Source: Microthrixaceae bacterium (lineage in GTDB: Bacteria; Actinomycetota; Acidimicrobiia; Acidimicrobiales; Microtrichaceae). From it: a DNA stretch of 64,000 bases. The stretch spans positions 129,677-193,676 of the forward strand of contig JACJWI010000006.1 of NCBI GenBank assembly GCA_020637215.1, given 5' to 3'. Position numbers and translations under genes: made by a program. A model generated the notes under the pieces. That model saw nothing but the letters and a program-made list of their open reading frames with translations. It was not told where the DNA came from and did not search any database. Of the stretch, positions 1 through 8,614 are shown piece after piece (the stretch's first letter is position 1; every line of letters begins with the position of its first letter).

Positions 1-936
1 TCAGACGACCACGACCGGCATGTCGCCGACCAGCTGGGCGATGGCACCCCGCAACGGGATGGTGGGGCAGTCTCGGGCCTCGAGGAGAACCGTCACGCCC
101 TGGTCGCACTCCATGACCAACGCCGTGGCGTCGCGGTGCACCTTGGTGTTCATGCGGAAGCGGGCCTCGTCGGCGTTCTGGGCCTCGATCGTGCGGATGA
201 CCTCCCACGGCACCCGGAAGGTCAACCCGTTGGGCCCGGCGACCTCGACGGCGTCACGGGTGAGCGTGGCGGTGCACTTCTTGCGCTTCTTGCTCTGGCC
301 CGGGTAGCCGCCCAGGTACGTGACGTCCTCCAGCACCAGAGCGGCCGCGGCCGCAGCCGTGCTCTCGGTGGGGATCGACGGGTCGACGGGAGGTGCTCCG
401 GGAACCGCGGGCCCGGGCGCCGCCCCGGCCGGGACGCCCGGAGCGATCGACGGGGTCGGGGCGTCTGCAGACGCTGCGGGAGTGGGAGTGGGAGCGGGAG
501 CGGTCGGTGCCGGCCTCGGAGCAACCGGGGTTGGAGCAACCGGGGTTGGCGCGATCGGGGCTGGCCGAACCGGTGCGGTGACCGCGGCGGTGGGGGGCTC
601 GGTCGCCGCCACCGTCGCCTGCAGCACGCTGACGACGTGGTCGCAGAAGTTCAACGGCCAGCCGGCACGCACCACCTGACCGCCGGAGATCGCCATCTCG
701 ACGGCCTGCAGCCCGTTCTCCGGATCGCCCAGCGCGTCGAGGTTGGTCGCCTCTCGCAGCTCGATCCAGGCCGGGAGCGAGCCCTCGACCAGGTTGCCGA
801 TGCCCAAGCTGGTGCCCGACAGGAAGAACAGCGCGGGCTCCGGGGTCGGTCCCCCGCGGTCGATCCACCCGCGTCCGACCGCGTCCGGCTTCACACCCGA
901 CGGGTCCGCCCCGTCGCCCTGAGTTGATCCGCTCAC
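1..936 (-). CDS. Hypothetical protein with Pro/Ala-rich linker and conserved-looking C-terminal domain
   Basis: A 311-residue protein of unknown function. The start is taken as the GTG at 936 because a GGAGG lies 9 bases upstream; an in-frame GTG at 954 has no such site. Residues about 25-105 form a compact domain (LFFLSGTSLGIGN, then a WIELREATNLDAL segment). About 75 residues of low-complexity Pro/Ala/Thr follow, including a 15-bp tandem repeat near 521-550. The last 115 residues (starting near ALVLEDVTYLGG, ending DMPVVVV) read as a beta-rich, PH-like domain. There is no signal peptide or membrane segment, so it is probably cytoplasmic. The stop codon is the very first base triplet of the window, so the gene is complete. 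It lies 117 bases downstream of the DUF4388 gene and may be cotranscribed with it. Confidence 0.7.
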   Translation of the reverse strand: MSGSTQGDGADPSGVKPDAVGRGWIDRGGPTPEPALFFLSGTSLGIGNLVEGSLPAWIELREATNLDALGDPENGLQAVEMAISGGQVVRAGWPLNFCDHVVSVLQATVAATEPPTAAVTAPVRPAPIAPTPVAPTPVAPRPAPTAPAPTPTPAASADAPTPSIAPGVPAGAAPGPAVPGAPPVDPSIPTESTAAAAAALVLEDVTYLGGYPGQSKKRKKCTATLTRDAVEVAGPNGLTFRVPWEVIRTIEAQNADEARFRMNTKVHRDATALVMECDQGVTVLLEARDCPTIPLRGAIAQLVGDMPVVVV

Positions 937-1053
937 GCCTGAGGACCTCCACACGTTCGGCGGCTCCTACCGTACCGGTCAACCGAGCCCGCGCCACGCG
1001 ACCCCCCGTGTCGGTTCGAGCGGTCCGCGTGGGGTGATCGGCGATCCGGTCGG

Positions 1054-2394
1054 TCAGGTCGCAGGGTCGTCCTGGTCCGCTGCGGAGCCCAGGGCGGCCG
1101 CGATGGCCTCGGCGGCCTTCGGGCTGAGCTTGGACATCTGCCGCAGCACCTCGTCCGCCGCGTTGTCGGCCGCAGCGTCGGTGCGCACCGGGTCCTGGAC
1201 CGCCAGAGGGGTCCGGGACGGTTCTGCGGTGAACGCTCCGTCGCCGAGGAAGGTGGCCCCGAGGCCACCGGGAGACGCCGCCGTCGGATCCGATCCGAAG
1301 GCGACGGGATCGGTGAGGGTGCCGGAGTCCTGGAACCCCGACGCCTCCTCGAAGCCACCGAATGCGGCCGGACCGTCGAACGCGGCCGGACCGTCGAACG
1401 CGGCCGGGCTGTCGAACGCGGCCGGACTGTCGAACGCCGCCGGACTGTCGAACCCGGCCGAGTTGTCGAACGAACCGAGGCCGCCCGCAGAGAACGCCTC
1501 GTCCGCACCGGGACCGCTCGGCTCGTCGCCGAAGGTCTGGGCCGCGGCCAGTCGATCCTCCCGACCGGCGGACTCGAGCTGGACCCACGGGTCCTCCTCG
1601 TCGGCCCCGCCGAGCAGGTCGTCGATCGGGAAGTGCTCCGGGAAGGCCCCGTCGTCGTCCTCGTCGAGGAGGACGACCTCGTACTCGGCGACGTCCTCGG
1701 TCGACCCGTCGACGTCGCCGTCACCCGAGTGGGTGTCGACATCTCCGTCGCTCGACGCCCGATCGCCAGCCGACGGATCGACGTCGCCTGCCGTGACCGG
1801 ATCGACCGACGGGCCAGCGACCGGAGCCTCGGCCAGGACGAGCTCGGCGGTCGGAGCCTGCACGGCCACGATGCCACGCTCGACCAGGGCTGCGATCGAC
1901 GAACAGGTCTCGATCTCGGAGGTCCCCGAGGCGGACACGAGCTCACCGACACGGGAACCGGCTCCCGCCGCGACCACCACTGGCCAGTCCGCGGCGCTGA
2001 GGTGGACGCCCTCGTCGCTGATCTCGCTGCAGAGGGAGAGCCGATGCGACATGGACGGGACCACGGCCTCGATCGCGGCCCAGGCCGCCATCCGCTCCCC
2101 GGCGGCGTCGACCAGAGCGGGCAGGTCCTCGGGATCCTGGGGCTGCGGGGCCTCCGAGCCCGGCTCGAACAGGAACGAACCCTCCCGGTAGCGCAGGAGC
2201 TCGGCGACGACGTCGACGAGCGCCGAGTCGTCGACGCCCTGTACTCCTCCACCGGTCGCCGATCCGTCGACGACGAAGAGCTGGGCGGTGCTGCGGTCAC
2301 CCTCGACGATGAGTCGACCGGTCTTGCGCGACCCCGCCAGCAGCTGCAGCACGTCCACCACGGGGAAGGCGTCGATGGTTCCCTGGAGTGCCAC
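1054..2394 (-). CDS. DUF4388 (PATAN) domain protein with hexapeptide repeats
   Basis: A 446-residue protein. The GTG start at 2394 has a GGAGG 7 bases upstream and puts the family hallmark right at the N-terminus (VALQGTIDAFPVVDVLQLL, then SRKTGRLIVEGD). In other bacteria DUF4388 domains occur in gliding, pilus and two-component regulatory proteins, so a signalling role is likely but unproven. Residues about 120-190 look like a second, roadblock-like region (AAWAAIEAVVPSMSHRLSL). The rest is acidic and low complexity, with six copies of a hexapeptide of the type AAFDSP/AAFDGP encoded by an 18-bp DNA repeat. A short alpha-helical tail (VLRQMSKLSPKAAEAIAAAL) closes the protein. No transmembrane segment is seen. 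Confidence 0.8.
   Translation of the reverse strand: MALQGTIDAFPVVDVLQLLAGSRKTGRLIVEGDRSTAQLFVVDGSATGGGVQGVDDSALVDVVAELLRYREGSFLFEPGSEAPQPQDPEDLPALVDAAGERMAAWAAIEAVVPSMSHRLSLCSEISDEGVHLSAADWPVVVAAGAGSRVGELVSASGTSEIETCSSIAALVERGIVAVQAPTAELVLAEAPVAGPSVDPVTAGDVDPSAGDRASSDGDVDTHSGDGDVDGSTEDVAEYEVVLLDEDDDGAFPEHFPIDDLLGGADEEDPWVQLESAGREDRLAAAQTFGDEPSGPGADEAFSAGGLGSFDNSAGFDSPAAFDSPAAFDSPAAFDGPAAFDGPAAFGGFEEASGFQDSGTLTDPVAFGSDPTAASPGGLGATFLGDGAFTAEPSRTPLAVQDPVRTDAAADNAADEVLRQMSKLSPKAAEAIAAALGSAADQDDPAT
1360..1467 (-). repeat. Six tandem copies of an 18-bp coding repeat
   Basis: Units of 18 bases start at 1360, 1378, 1396, 1414, 1432 and 1450. On the plus strand each reads close to GAACGCGGCCGGACTGTC. 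They encode the hexapeptide repeats of the DUF4388 protein on the minus strand. Copies differ at one to four positions, and the last is the most diverged. Because 18 is a multiple of three, copy-number changes would keep the frame. Confidence 0.9.
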
Positions 2395-2519
2395 GTTTGA
2401 TCCTCCTCGAAGCCGCGACCGGCCTCCTCGAACTTTCCTGTTGGGTCTCATCGGCAGGAAACGGCGGCGGGTTCAGCAATTTCCTGGGCCGATCGACCCA
2501 GCCGAGGAGACAGCCGTTC

Positions 2520-3335
2520 TCAGGCGATCGCGGCGACCATCACGTCGAGGGGGGCGGCGGTTCCGGTCCAGTGCTCGAACGCGACCGCGGCCTGGTGCAC
2601 CAGCATCGACAGCCCGTTGGCGGTTTTCGACCCCTCACGCCGGGCCGCCGTGAGCAACGGGGTCTCCGTCGGGTGGTACACGAGATCGACCACGGCCAGA
2701 TCGGCCCGGAGGCAGGCCTCGGGAACCGAGATCGAGGAGTCCCCCGCCATCCCCGTCGGTGTGGCGTCCACCAGCAGATCGACGTCCGCGATCGCCGTCC
2801 GGACAGCCCGGTCCTCGTCGAGGGGGACGAAGCGCCCGTCGGGTCCGGCCATGGCGGCCGCGTGCTCGCCTCGGCCCGGGTCGCGGTTGAGCACCGTCAC
2901 CGACGCACCACCCGCCCCGAGCGCGTGGGCCACCGCCCGGCCCGCCCCGCCCGCTCCGACGACCGCGCAGCGCAGGCCGGCGGGATCGAGGCCGAGGTCG
3001 GCGCGCAACCCCCTGATGAACCCCTGTCCGTCGGTGTTGTCGCCGAGCAGCAGGCCGTCGTCGTGGGGGGCGCGCAGGATGCAGTTGACCGCGCCGAGAT
3101 CTGCGGCCGCCGAGGTCAGCCCGTCGAGCGAGTCGATCACGGCCTCCTTGTGCGGCATCGTCACCGACAGCCCGCGCAGCCCGAGAGCACGGGCGCCGTC
3201 GACGGCGGCACGGGCCTGCCCGCGTGCCACGGGGAGGGCGACGTACACCCAGTCCAGGCCGACGGCCCGGAACGCCGCGTTGTGCAGCCGGGGCGACAGC
3301 GAGTGCGTGACCGGGTCGCCGATGACCGCCGCCAC
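2520..3335 (-). CDS. aroE: Shikimate dehydrogenase
   Basis: A 271-residue enzyme that reduces 3-dehydroshikimate to shikimate with NADPH in the cytoplasmic chorismate pathway. The substrate-binding start (GDPVTHSLSPRLHNAAF) is at residues 6-22. The catalytic lysine sits in LSVTMPHKEAVI near residue 62. The nucleotide-binding loop GAGGAGRAVAHAL is near 127-139. A NGLSMLVHQAAVAFEHWTG block typical of AroE lies near the end. The GTG start at 3335 follows the mltG stop by 29 bases, so the two are probably cotranscribed; mltG-aroE is a common actinobacterial order. The length is normal for the family. Confidence 0.95.
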   Translation of the reverse strand: MAAVIGDPVTHSLSPRLHNAAFRAVGLDWVYVALPVARGQARAAVDGARALGLRGLSVTMPHKEAVIDSLDGLTSAAADLGAVNCILRAPHDDGLLLGDNTDGQGFIRGLRADLGLDPAGLRCAVVGAGGAGRAVAHALGAGGASVTVLNRDPGRGEHAAAMAGPDGRFVPLDEDRAVRTAIADVDLLVDATPTGMAGDSSISVPEACLRADLAVVDLVYHPTETPLLTAARREGSKTANGLSMLVHQAAVAFEHWTGTAAPLDVMVAAIA

Positions 3336-3364
3336 ACGGGTGGCCCCGGTCGGGGCGGACGCGT

Positions 3365-4603
3365 TCAGAACACCCCTCGGGCCTGGGCGTCGGCCTTGGC
3401 CTTCTGGAACTCCCGGTAGGAGTCGGTGAACAGGTGCGTCGGCGGGTCCTTGGTGGTCAGCACGTAGTAGCGCCAGGTCCCCGCCGGAGCCTCGATCGCT
3501 GCTCGGAGCGAGGCTTCGCCGGGCAGGCAGATGGGCGTGGGTGGAAGACCCTTGTTCTTGCGGACGTTGTAGGGCGACTCGACCGCCAGGTCGGCCTTGG
3601 TGAGCTCGCCGGAGGTCCGCCCCAACCCGTAGAGGTTGGCGGCGTCGATCCCGAGCGGTTCTCCGTCATCGAGGCGGTTCATGATCACCCGGGCGATCTT
3701 GCCCCGCTCCTCGGGCGGCTGACCGGTCTCGCGCTCGACCAGGGACGCGATCGTCACCAGCTCGTAGGCAGTGCGGCCCTGGAGGCTCTCCGCCTTGTCG
3801 TAGCCCAGGCCGTCGAGCACGTCGTCCATCTTGGTCGCCATCGTCTGGAGGATCTCCTGGGCGGTGGCGTCGTCGAAGAACTCGTAGGTGTCGGGGAACA
3901 GGAACCCCTCCCAGTTGGGGATCTCGGCCGGCTTGTAGCGCGACGTGACCGAGCCGGAGTCGAGGGTGGCCTGCAACTCGGCCACGCTCAGGTTGGGGAA
4001 CGCGGCGTTGATGTCGGCCAGCGCGTCGACCAGGCGACGCCCCTCGGGGATCCGCACCGTCACGGCGTCGACCGGCACCGGACCGTCGTCGAGAACCTCG
4101 ATCGCCTCGTCGAAGCTCGAGTTCCGGCGGAACTCCACGTAGCGGCCGGCGTCCCATGGACCGGCGGACTTCCAGCTGGTGTACCAGCGGAACATGCGGG
4201 CGTTGGTGATGACCCCGGCGTCGTCGAGAAGGGTCGCGATGGCGTCGGTGCTGGCCCCGGTCGGCACGATCACCTCGGCCACCCGCTTGCCCTGGCCGCC
4301 CGAGGGGCTGATCTGACGGGTCACCCAGAACACCGCCGAGAACACGACGATGCCCACCGCCAACGCGATCGCGCCGAACACGGCGACCAGACGGGGACCA
4401 CCGCGGGTCGCCCGGGGCAGGACCACGTACTCGTCGTCGGCCGTGGATCCTGACCGGCCACCGGTGGAGCGGGATCGGCCCGGTGTCTCGCTCGGCGAGG
4501 GACCCGGGGGCCGACGGTTGCGCCGGACCGGACGCGGCTCGTCGGATGCCGGTTCCCCGCTCGATGGCCGCTCCGGCGTGGGTCGCGGGTCGTCGTCAGT
4601 CAC
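3365..4603 (-). CDS. mltG: Endolytic murein transglycosylase MltG
   Basis: A 412-residue YceG-like lytic transglycosylase, thought to cleave nascent peptidoglycan at the membrane. The first 70 residues are a cytoplasmic Pro/Arg/Ser-rich tail, followed by one transmembrane helix at about residues 72-94 (LVAVFGAIALAVGIVVFSAV). A LysM-like region follows, with GWEGFLFPDTYEF-type sequence (here NWEGFLFPDTYEF). The catalytic glutamate lies in ASLVERETG, near residue 290. A conserved SPYNVRKNKGLPPTPI block and a terminal YREFQKAKADAQARG helix complete the family pattern. The start codon overlaps the ruvX stop by 4 bases (4600-4603), implying translational coupling. Confidence 0.95.
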   Translation of the reverse strand: MTDDDPRPTPERPSSGEPASDEPRPVRRNRRPPGPSPSETPGRSRSTGGRSGSTADDEYVVLPRATRGGPRLVAVFGAIALAVGIVVFSAVFWVTRQISPSGGQGKRVAEVIVPTGASTDAIATLLDDAGVITNARMFRWYTSWKSAGPWDAGRYVEFRRNSSFDEAIEVLDDGPVPVDAVTVRIPEGRRLVDALADINAAFPNLSVAELQATLDSGSVTSRYKPAEIPNWEGFLFPDTYEFFDDATAQEILQTMATKMDDVLDGLGYDKAESLQGRTAYELVTIASLVERETGQPPEERGKIARVIMNRLDDGEPLGIDAANLYGLGRTSGELTKADLAVESPYNVRKNKGLPPTPICLPGEASLRAAIEAPAGTWRYYVLTTKDPPTHLFTDSYREFQKAKADAQARGVF

Positions 4604-5067
4604 TCAGGGGGTTCCTCACCTCGGGCTGCTCGTCGGTCGAGCCAGCTCTGCAACATCACCGATGCGGCCACCTGGTCCACGACCCGGCGCCGGGCCCGGC
4701 CCGACAGGCCGCTCTCCCGGAGGGCCCGTTCCGCGGTGACCGTCGTCAGCCGCTCATCGTAGGTCTCCACGGGAACGCCGAGGGTGGCGCCGATCCGACG
4801 GGCCTCGGCCCGGTACCGGCGGGCCATCGGGCCCTCTCCCCCGTCGAGCGACAGCGGGAGGCCGACGACGACCACCTCGGCGCCGGTCTCGGCGACGATG
4901 TCGGCGATGCGACGGTGGTCCCGGTCCCGGTCGCCGGTGCGCACGACGACGTCGTAGGGCAGGGCGAGCGTGGCGTCGGAGTCAGACAGGGCCACCCCGA
5001 TGCGCTGGCTGCCGAGGTCGAGCCCGAGGGCCCGCACCGGCCCGGCGGTGCGGTGCGGTCGATCCAC
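4600..5067 (-). CDS. ruvX: Putative pre-16S rRNA nuclease / Holliday junction resolvase-like YqgF
   Basis: A 155-residue YqgF/RuvX protein with an RNase H-like fold. Family members trim the 5' end of 16S rRNA precursors, and a Holliday-junction role has also been proposed. The opening strand with the first acidic residue is seen (RALGLDLGSQRIGVALSDSD), as are the conserved VVGLPLSLDGGEG segment near residues 85-97 and YDERLTTVTAERAL near 118-131. The length is typical. It starts one base after the alaS stop and overlaps mltG by 4 bases, the standard actinobacterial alaS-ruvX-mltG-aroE order. Confidence 0.93.
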   Translation of the reverse strand: MDRPHRTAGPVRALGLDLGSQRIGVALSDSDATLALPYDVVVRTGDRDRDHRRIADIVAETGAEVVVVGLPLSLDGGEGPMARRYRAEARRIGATLGVPVETYDERLTTVTAERALRESGLSGRARRRVVDQVAASVMLQSWLDRRAARGEEPPE

Positions 5068-5068
5068 G

Positions 5069-7729
5069 TCAGCCGGTGAGGCCAGCGGCGGCGCGAGCCT
5101 GATCGAGGGCCTCGTCGAGCCGCTCGGGCGACTTGCCTCCGGCGGCGGCCAGGTCTGCGCCCTTGCCGCCGCCGCCGCCGACGGTCCGGGCCGCCTCGGC
5201 GATCAGCTCCGCGGCGTTCAGCCCGCTGTCGGCGCCGACCGCGGCGACGAGCGCCACGCCCTTGCCGCCGGGCGAGGCGCCGAGCACGACGGCTCGGATC
5301 CCGGGACGGTCCCGCAACGCCACCGCCAGGTCCCGGACCTCGTCACGGCTCTCGGCGTCGACGCGGGCGACGACGACCCCGTCGACCGCGGACCCGGCCA
5401 GGTCCTCGGCCTGGTTGCCGGCGAGTTGGCGACGCAGGACCTTGAGCTCGTCCCGGGCGGCCTTCAGCTCGGTGACCCGCTTCTCGATCGCGCCCTGCAG
5501 GTCGTCGACGGGGACTCCGAGCAGGTCCGCGGCGGCGCGCAGCCGGTCCTCCTCCTGTCGCAGACGCTCGATCGGACCGGTGCCGGTGACCGCCTCGATG
5601 CGGCGGATGTTGGAGCCGATCGAGGTCTCGGAGACGACCTTGAGCGGTCCGATGTCGCCGAGGGCCCGCACGTGGGTCCCTCCGCACAGCTCGGTGGAGT
5701 GCCGACCCGCCTCGAGCACCCGCACGACGTCGCCGTACTTGTCGCCGAAGAACATGAGCGCGCCCAGCTCCCGGGCCTCGTCCATGGTGGTCTCGAAGTG
5801 GCGGACGGGGGCGTTGTCGAGGATCTCGGCGTTGGCCAGGTCCTCGATGCGACGGATCTCCTCGCCGCTGACCGCTCCGGGGTGGGCGAAGTCGAAGCGC
5901 AGGCGGTCGGGACCGACCCAGGAGCCCTGCTGCTTGACGTGGTCGCCGAGCACCTCGCGCAGCGCCCAGTGCAGGATGTGTGTCCCGGTGTGGTTGCGGC
6001 GGATGGCAGCCCGGCGGTCGGTGTCGATGGCGGCCACGGCGGCCTGGCCCTCGGTGACGGTGCCGTCGATGACCTCCACGGTGTGTCGGTGCACGCCGGG
6101 CAGCACGTAGGTCGTGTCGGTCACCCGCAGGGTTCCGGTGGCGGTCGTGATCGTGCCGGTGTCGCCGACCTGACCGCCCGACTCGGCGTAGAACGGGGTG
6201 CGGTCCAACACGACGGCGTCGTCGACGACGGCCAGCACGGTCGCGTCGCTGCGGTCCTCGTCACGGCCGGTGAACTCGGTCGGTCCCCGCTCGGCGAGCA
6301 GCCGCCGGGCGACATCGGCCAGCTCGCCGGCGTCGACCGCACCACGCTTGGAGGAAGTCCGGGAACGCTCCCGTTGGGCGGCCATGTCGGCGTCGAAGCC
6401 GGCCAGGTCCACCGACACCCCCCGCAGGTCGGCCATCTCCTGGGTGACCTCGAGCGGGAAGCCGTAGGTGTCGTGCAGTGCGAAGGCCACCGACCCGTCG
6501 AGCTCGCCGCCCGCAGGGATCTCGTCGAGCGCCGAGTCGAGCAGCACCGAACCCCGGGCGAGGGTGCGGCGGAAACCCTCCTCCTCGCGCGAGATCGCCT
6601 CGACGATGCGGCCACGCCCCTCGACCAGGTCCGGGTACGCACCGCCCATGATGTCGATGCAGCACTCGACCATGGGCGCCATGACCAGGTCGTCGACGTC
6701 GAGCATGTAGGCGAAGCGAACCGCCCGGCGGATGATGCGGCGCAGGACGTAGCCACGGTCCTCGTTGGAGGGGACGACCCCGTCGGCGACCAGGAACGTG
6801 GCGGTCCGGGTGTGGTCGGCCAAAAGCCGCAGGGCGATGGCGGACAGCTCACCGTCGCCGACCGAACGACCGGTGACCTCCTCGGCACGGGTCACCAGCC
6901 GGGCGAGGACGTCGGCGGAGTACAGCGACGGGCTCCCGGCCAGGACCGCGAGGATGCGCTCCAACCCGGCGCCGGTGTCGATGTTGCGGGTGGGGAGGTC
7001 GGTCAGCTCGCCGTCGGCGCCCCGGAAGTACTGCTGGAACACCAGGTTCCAGATCTCGACGTAGCGGTCCTCGGCGGCGGGGTTGGCCGGCCCGCCGTCG
7101 GGTCCTGCCTCCGGGCCGTAGTCGAAGAACAGCTCCGAGCTGGGCCCGCAGGGGCCGGTCTCGCCCATCTCCCAGAAGTTGTCCTTGTCGAGGCGCTGGA
7201 TGCGCTCGGCCGGGAAGCCGACCTGGTCGATCCAGATGCGCTCGGCCTCGTCGTCGGAGACGTGCACGGTCACCCAGATCCGCTCTCCGTCGATGCCGAG
7301 GACGTCGGTGACGAACTCCCAGGCCCATGCGATCGCCTCGGACTTGAAGTAGTCGCCGAAGCTGAAGTTGCCGAGCATCTCGAAGAACGACAGGTGGCGC
7401 TGCGAGCGGCCGATGGCGTCGAGGTCGTTGTGCTTGCCCCCGGCCCGCACGCACTTCTGCACCGAGACCGCCCGCGGCGGCCGGTACGGCACCGGCTCCT
7501 CGCCCAGGAACATGGGCACGAACGGCATCATCCCCGAGTTGGTGAACATGGGAGCGGAGGGGTGCGTCGGGATCAGACCGCCCGACGCGACCACCGTGTG
7601 GGCCCGCTCGTTGAAGAACTCGGTCCAGGCGCGACGCAGCCGGTCCGCGGTCCAGCCCCCGGCGGAATCGGACGGGGGTCGGGCGACATCGGCGGAGGTG
7701 TCGCCGCGGGGCGCGGTCGGCTCGGTCAT
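5069..7729 (-). CDS. alaS: Alanyl-tRNA synthetase
   Basis: An 886-residue class II synthetase that charges tRNA-Ala and edits mischarged Ser/Gly. The aminoacylation core starts at about residue 28 (LRRAWTEFFNERAHTVV) and contains SGMMPFVPMFLGEEP and GPCGPSSELFFDYG. The editing-site zinc motifs are present: HTGTH near residue 577 and CGGTH near 682. The C-Ala domain ends with the usual glycine-rich GGGGGKGADLAAAGG. Full length, no gaps. It is followed immediately by ruvX (one base) and preceded by the DUF6167-like gene. Confidence 0.98.
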   Translation of the reverse strand: MTEPTAPRGDTSADVARPPSDSAGGWTADRLRRAWTEFFNERAHTVVASGGLIPTHPSAPMFTNSGMMPFVPMFLGEEPVPYRPPRAVSVQKCVRAGGKHNDLDAIGRSQRHLSFFEMLGNFSFGDYFKSEAIAWAWEFVTDVLGIDGERIWVTVHVSDDEAERIWIDQVGFPAERIQRLDKDNFWEMGETGPCGPSSELFFDYGPEAGPDGGPANPAAEDRYVEIWNLVFQQYFRGADGELTDLPTRNIDTGAGLERILAVLAGSPSLYSADVLARLVTRAEEVTGRSVGDGELSAIALRLLADHTRTATFLVADGVVPSNEDRGYVLRRIIRRAVRFAYMLDVDDLVMAPMVECCIDIMGGAYPDLVEGRGRIVEAISREEEGFRRTLARGSVLLDSALDEIPAGGELDGSVAFALHDTYGFPLEVTQEMADLRGVSVDLAGFDADMAAQRERSRTSSKRGAVDAGELADVARRLLAERGPTEFTGRDEDRSDATVLAVVDDAVVLDRTPFYAESGGQVGDTGTITTATGTLRVTDTTYVLPGVHRHTVEVIDGTVTEGQAAVAAIDTDRRAAIRRNHTGTHILHWALREVLGDHVKQQGSWVGPDRLRFDFAHPGAVSGEEIRRIEDLANAEILDNAPVRHFETTMDEARELGALMFFGDKYGDVVRVLEAGRHSTELCGGTHVRALGDIGPLKVVSETSIGSNIRRIEAVTGTGPIERLRQEEDRLRAAADLLGVPVDDLQGAIEKRVTELKAARDELKVLRRQLAGNQAEDLAGSAVDGVVVARVDAESRDEVRDLAVALRDRPGIRAVVLGASPGGKGVALVAAVGADSGLNAAELIAEAARTVGGGGGKGADLAAAGGKSPERLDEALDQARAAAGLTG

Positions 7730-7799
7730 AGGTCCGCTCAGGATATCGGTGCGACCACGCCGGCCCGGCCGCAGTTCGGCCCTCTGCGGGGCGGGTGGT

Positions 7800-8183
7800 T
7801 CACCAGCGGGCGGGGCGGGTCCTCCGGTCGGCGCCGCTGGTGGAGCGTCCCCGCCACGGCTCCGGGCGATCGGAGCGGTCCGCCGCGGCGTCCGGCCACG
7901 GCGACGACGAGCGGGCTGCGCCCGACCCGCCCGGACGACGGGCGTCGCGCCGGGCGAGGAGCTCGTCCTCCCGGTCTCGCATGGCCGACCGCCCGTCGGA
8001 CACCGCTCCGGCGACGGTCCGGGCCGCCTGGCGGGTGACCCGGCCGGCCTGGTGGGCGGCGACGACCGCCAGGTGGTCAGGCCCGAGCGCGTCGATCTCG
8101 CGACGCACGCGCTGCTGGGCCCACACGAATCCGGTGGCGCCGGCGGCAGCCCCGATCCCGAACCAGGTCAGACGCTTGAACAC
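7800..8183 (-). CDS. DUF6167-like small membrane protein
   Basis: A 127-residue protein. The GTG start at 8183 gives an N-terminus of VFKRLTWFGIGAAAGATGFV, a single membrane helix at residues 4-20. A charged amphipathic stretch follows (RVRREIDALGPDHLAVVAAH), then an Arg/Ser/Gly-rich tail. Actinobacteria often carry a DUF6167 gene between a DUF948 gene and alaS. Its position and architecture fit that family, although the C-terminal half is low complexity and not diagnostic. Function unknown. Thirty-eight bases separate it from the DUF948 gene. Confidence 0.75.
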   Translation of the reverse strand: MFKRLTWFGIGAAAGATGFVWAQQRVRREIDALGPDHLAVVAAHQAGRVTRQAARTVAGAVSDGRSAMRDREDELLARRDARRPGGSGAARSSSPWPDAAADRSDRPEPWRGRSTSGADRRTRPARW

Positions 8184-8221
8184 CGCACCAGTCTGCCCGA
8201 CCTGCAGCGGCGGCGCGGGAA

Positions 8222-8614
8222 TCAGCTCGGATCGTCGTGGCGGCCGGGTCGCAGGCGGCGCGCGGCGCGGCGCGTGCCCGAGGCCAGGGCGACGGTCTTG
8301 ATCACCGGCGAGGTCAGTGCCCGGTAGGTGACGTCGGTCGCGGCGTCGACCCGACCGCCGATGGCGTGGGCCACGTCGACCAGCGCTTCGACCTCGTCGA
8401 CCTGGGCCCCGGCGCGCACGACGGTCCGGTGCAGCTCGTCGAACGCGGCGGCGGCATCCTCTTCGAAGGCGGCCCGCGTCCGCTGGAGGTCCTCGACGAG
8501 CAGCTCGGCCTCGGCGGTGACCCGACGCATCCGCACCGTGGCCAGCGTCAAGGCCACCGCAGCGCCCAGAGCGACGATCCCCAGCAGGATCACGACCACA
8601 TCGAGGGTGCTCAT
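8222..8614 (-). CDS. DUF948 family membrane-anchored protein
   Basis: A 130-residue protein with one N-terminal membrane helix (VVVILLGIVALGAAVALTLA, residues 6-25). A long hydrophilic, partly coiled-coil segment follows (AELLVEDLQRTRAAFEEDA), then the DUF948-like SPVIKTVALASGTRRAARRLR end. The protein is probably anchored in the inner membrane with a helical domain beside it. The start codon overlaps the rarA stop by 4 bases (8611-8614). Specific function unknown. Confidence 0.8.
   Translation of the reverse strand: MSTLDVVVILLGIVALGAAVALTLATVRMRRVTAEAELLVEDLQRTRAAFEEDAAAAFDELHRTVVRAGAQVDEVEALVDVAHAIGGRVDAATDVTYRALTSPVIKTVALASGTRRAARRLRPGRHDDPS

Noticed and set aside
2395..2519. GCCGATGA upstream of the DUF4388 gene, resembling a flagellar-sigma -10
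   Set aside because: No matching TAAA-type -35 at the required 11-base spacing.
4970..8038. A plus-strand open frame of over 1000 codons opposite alaS
   Set aside because: It is the antisense shadow of alaS and its neighbours in GC-rich DNA; its translation is low-complexity Gly/Arg/Val with no domain, and the minus-strand gene is beyond doubt.
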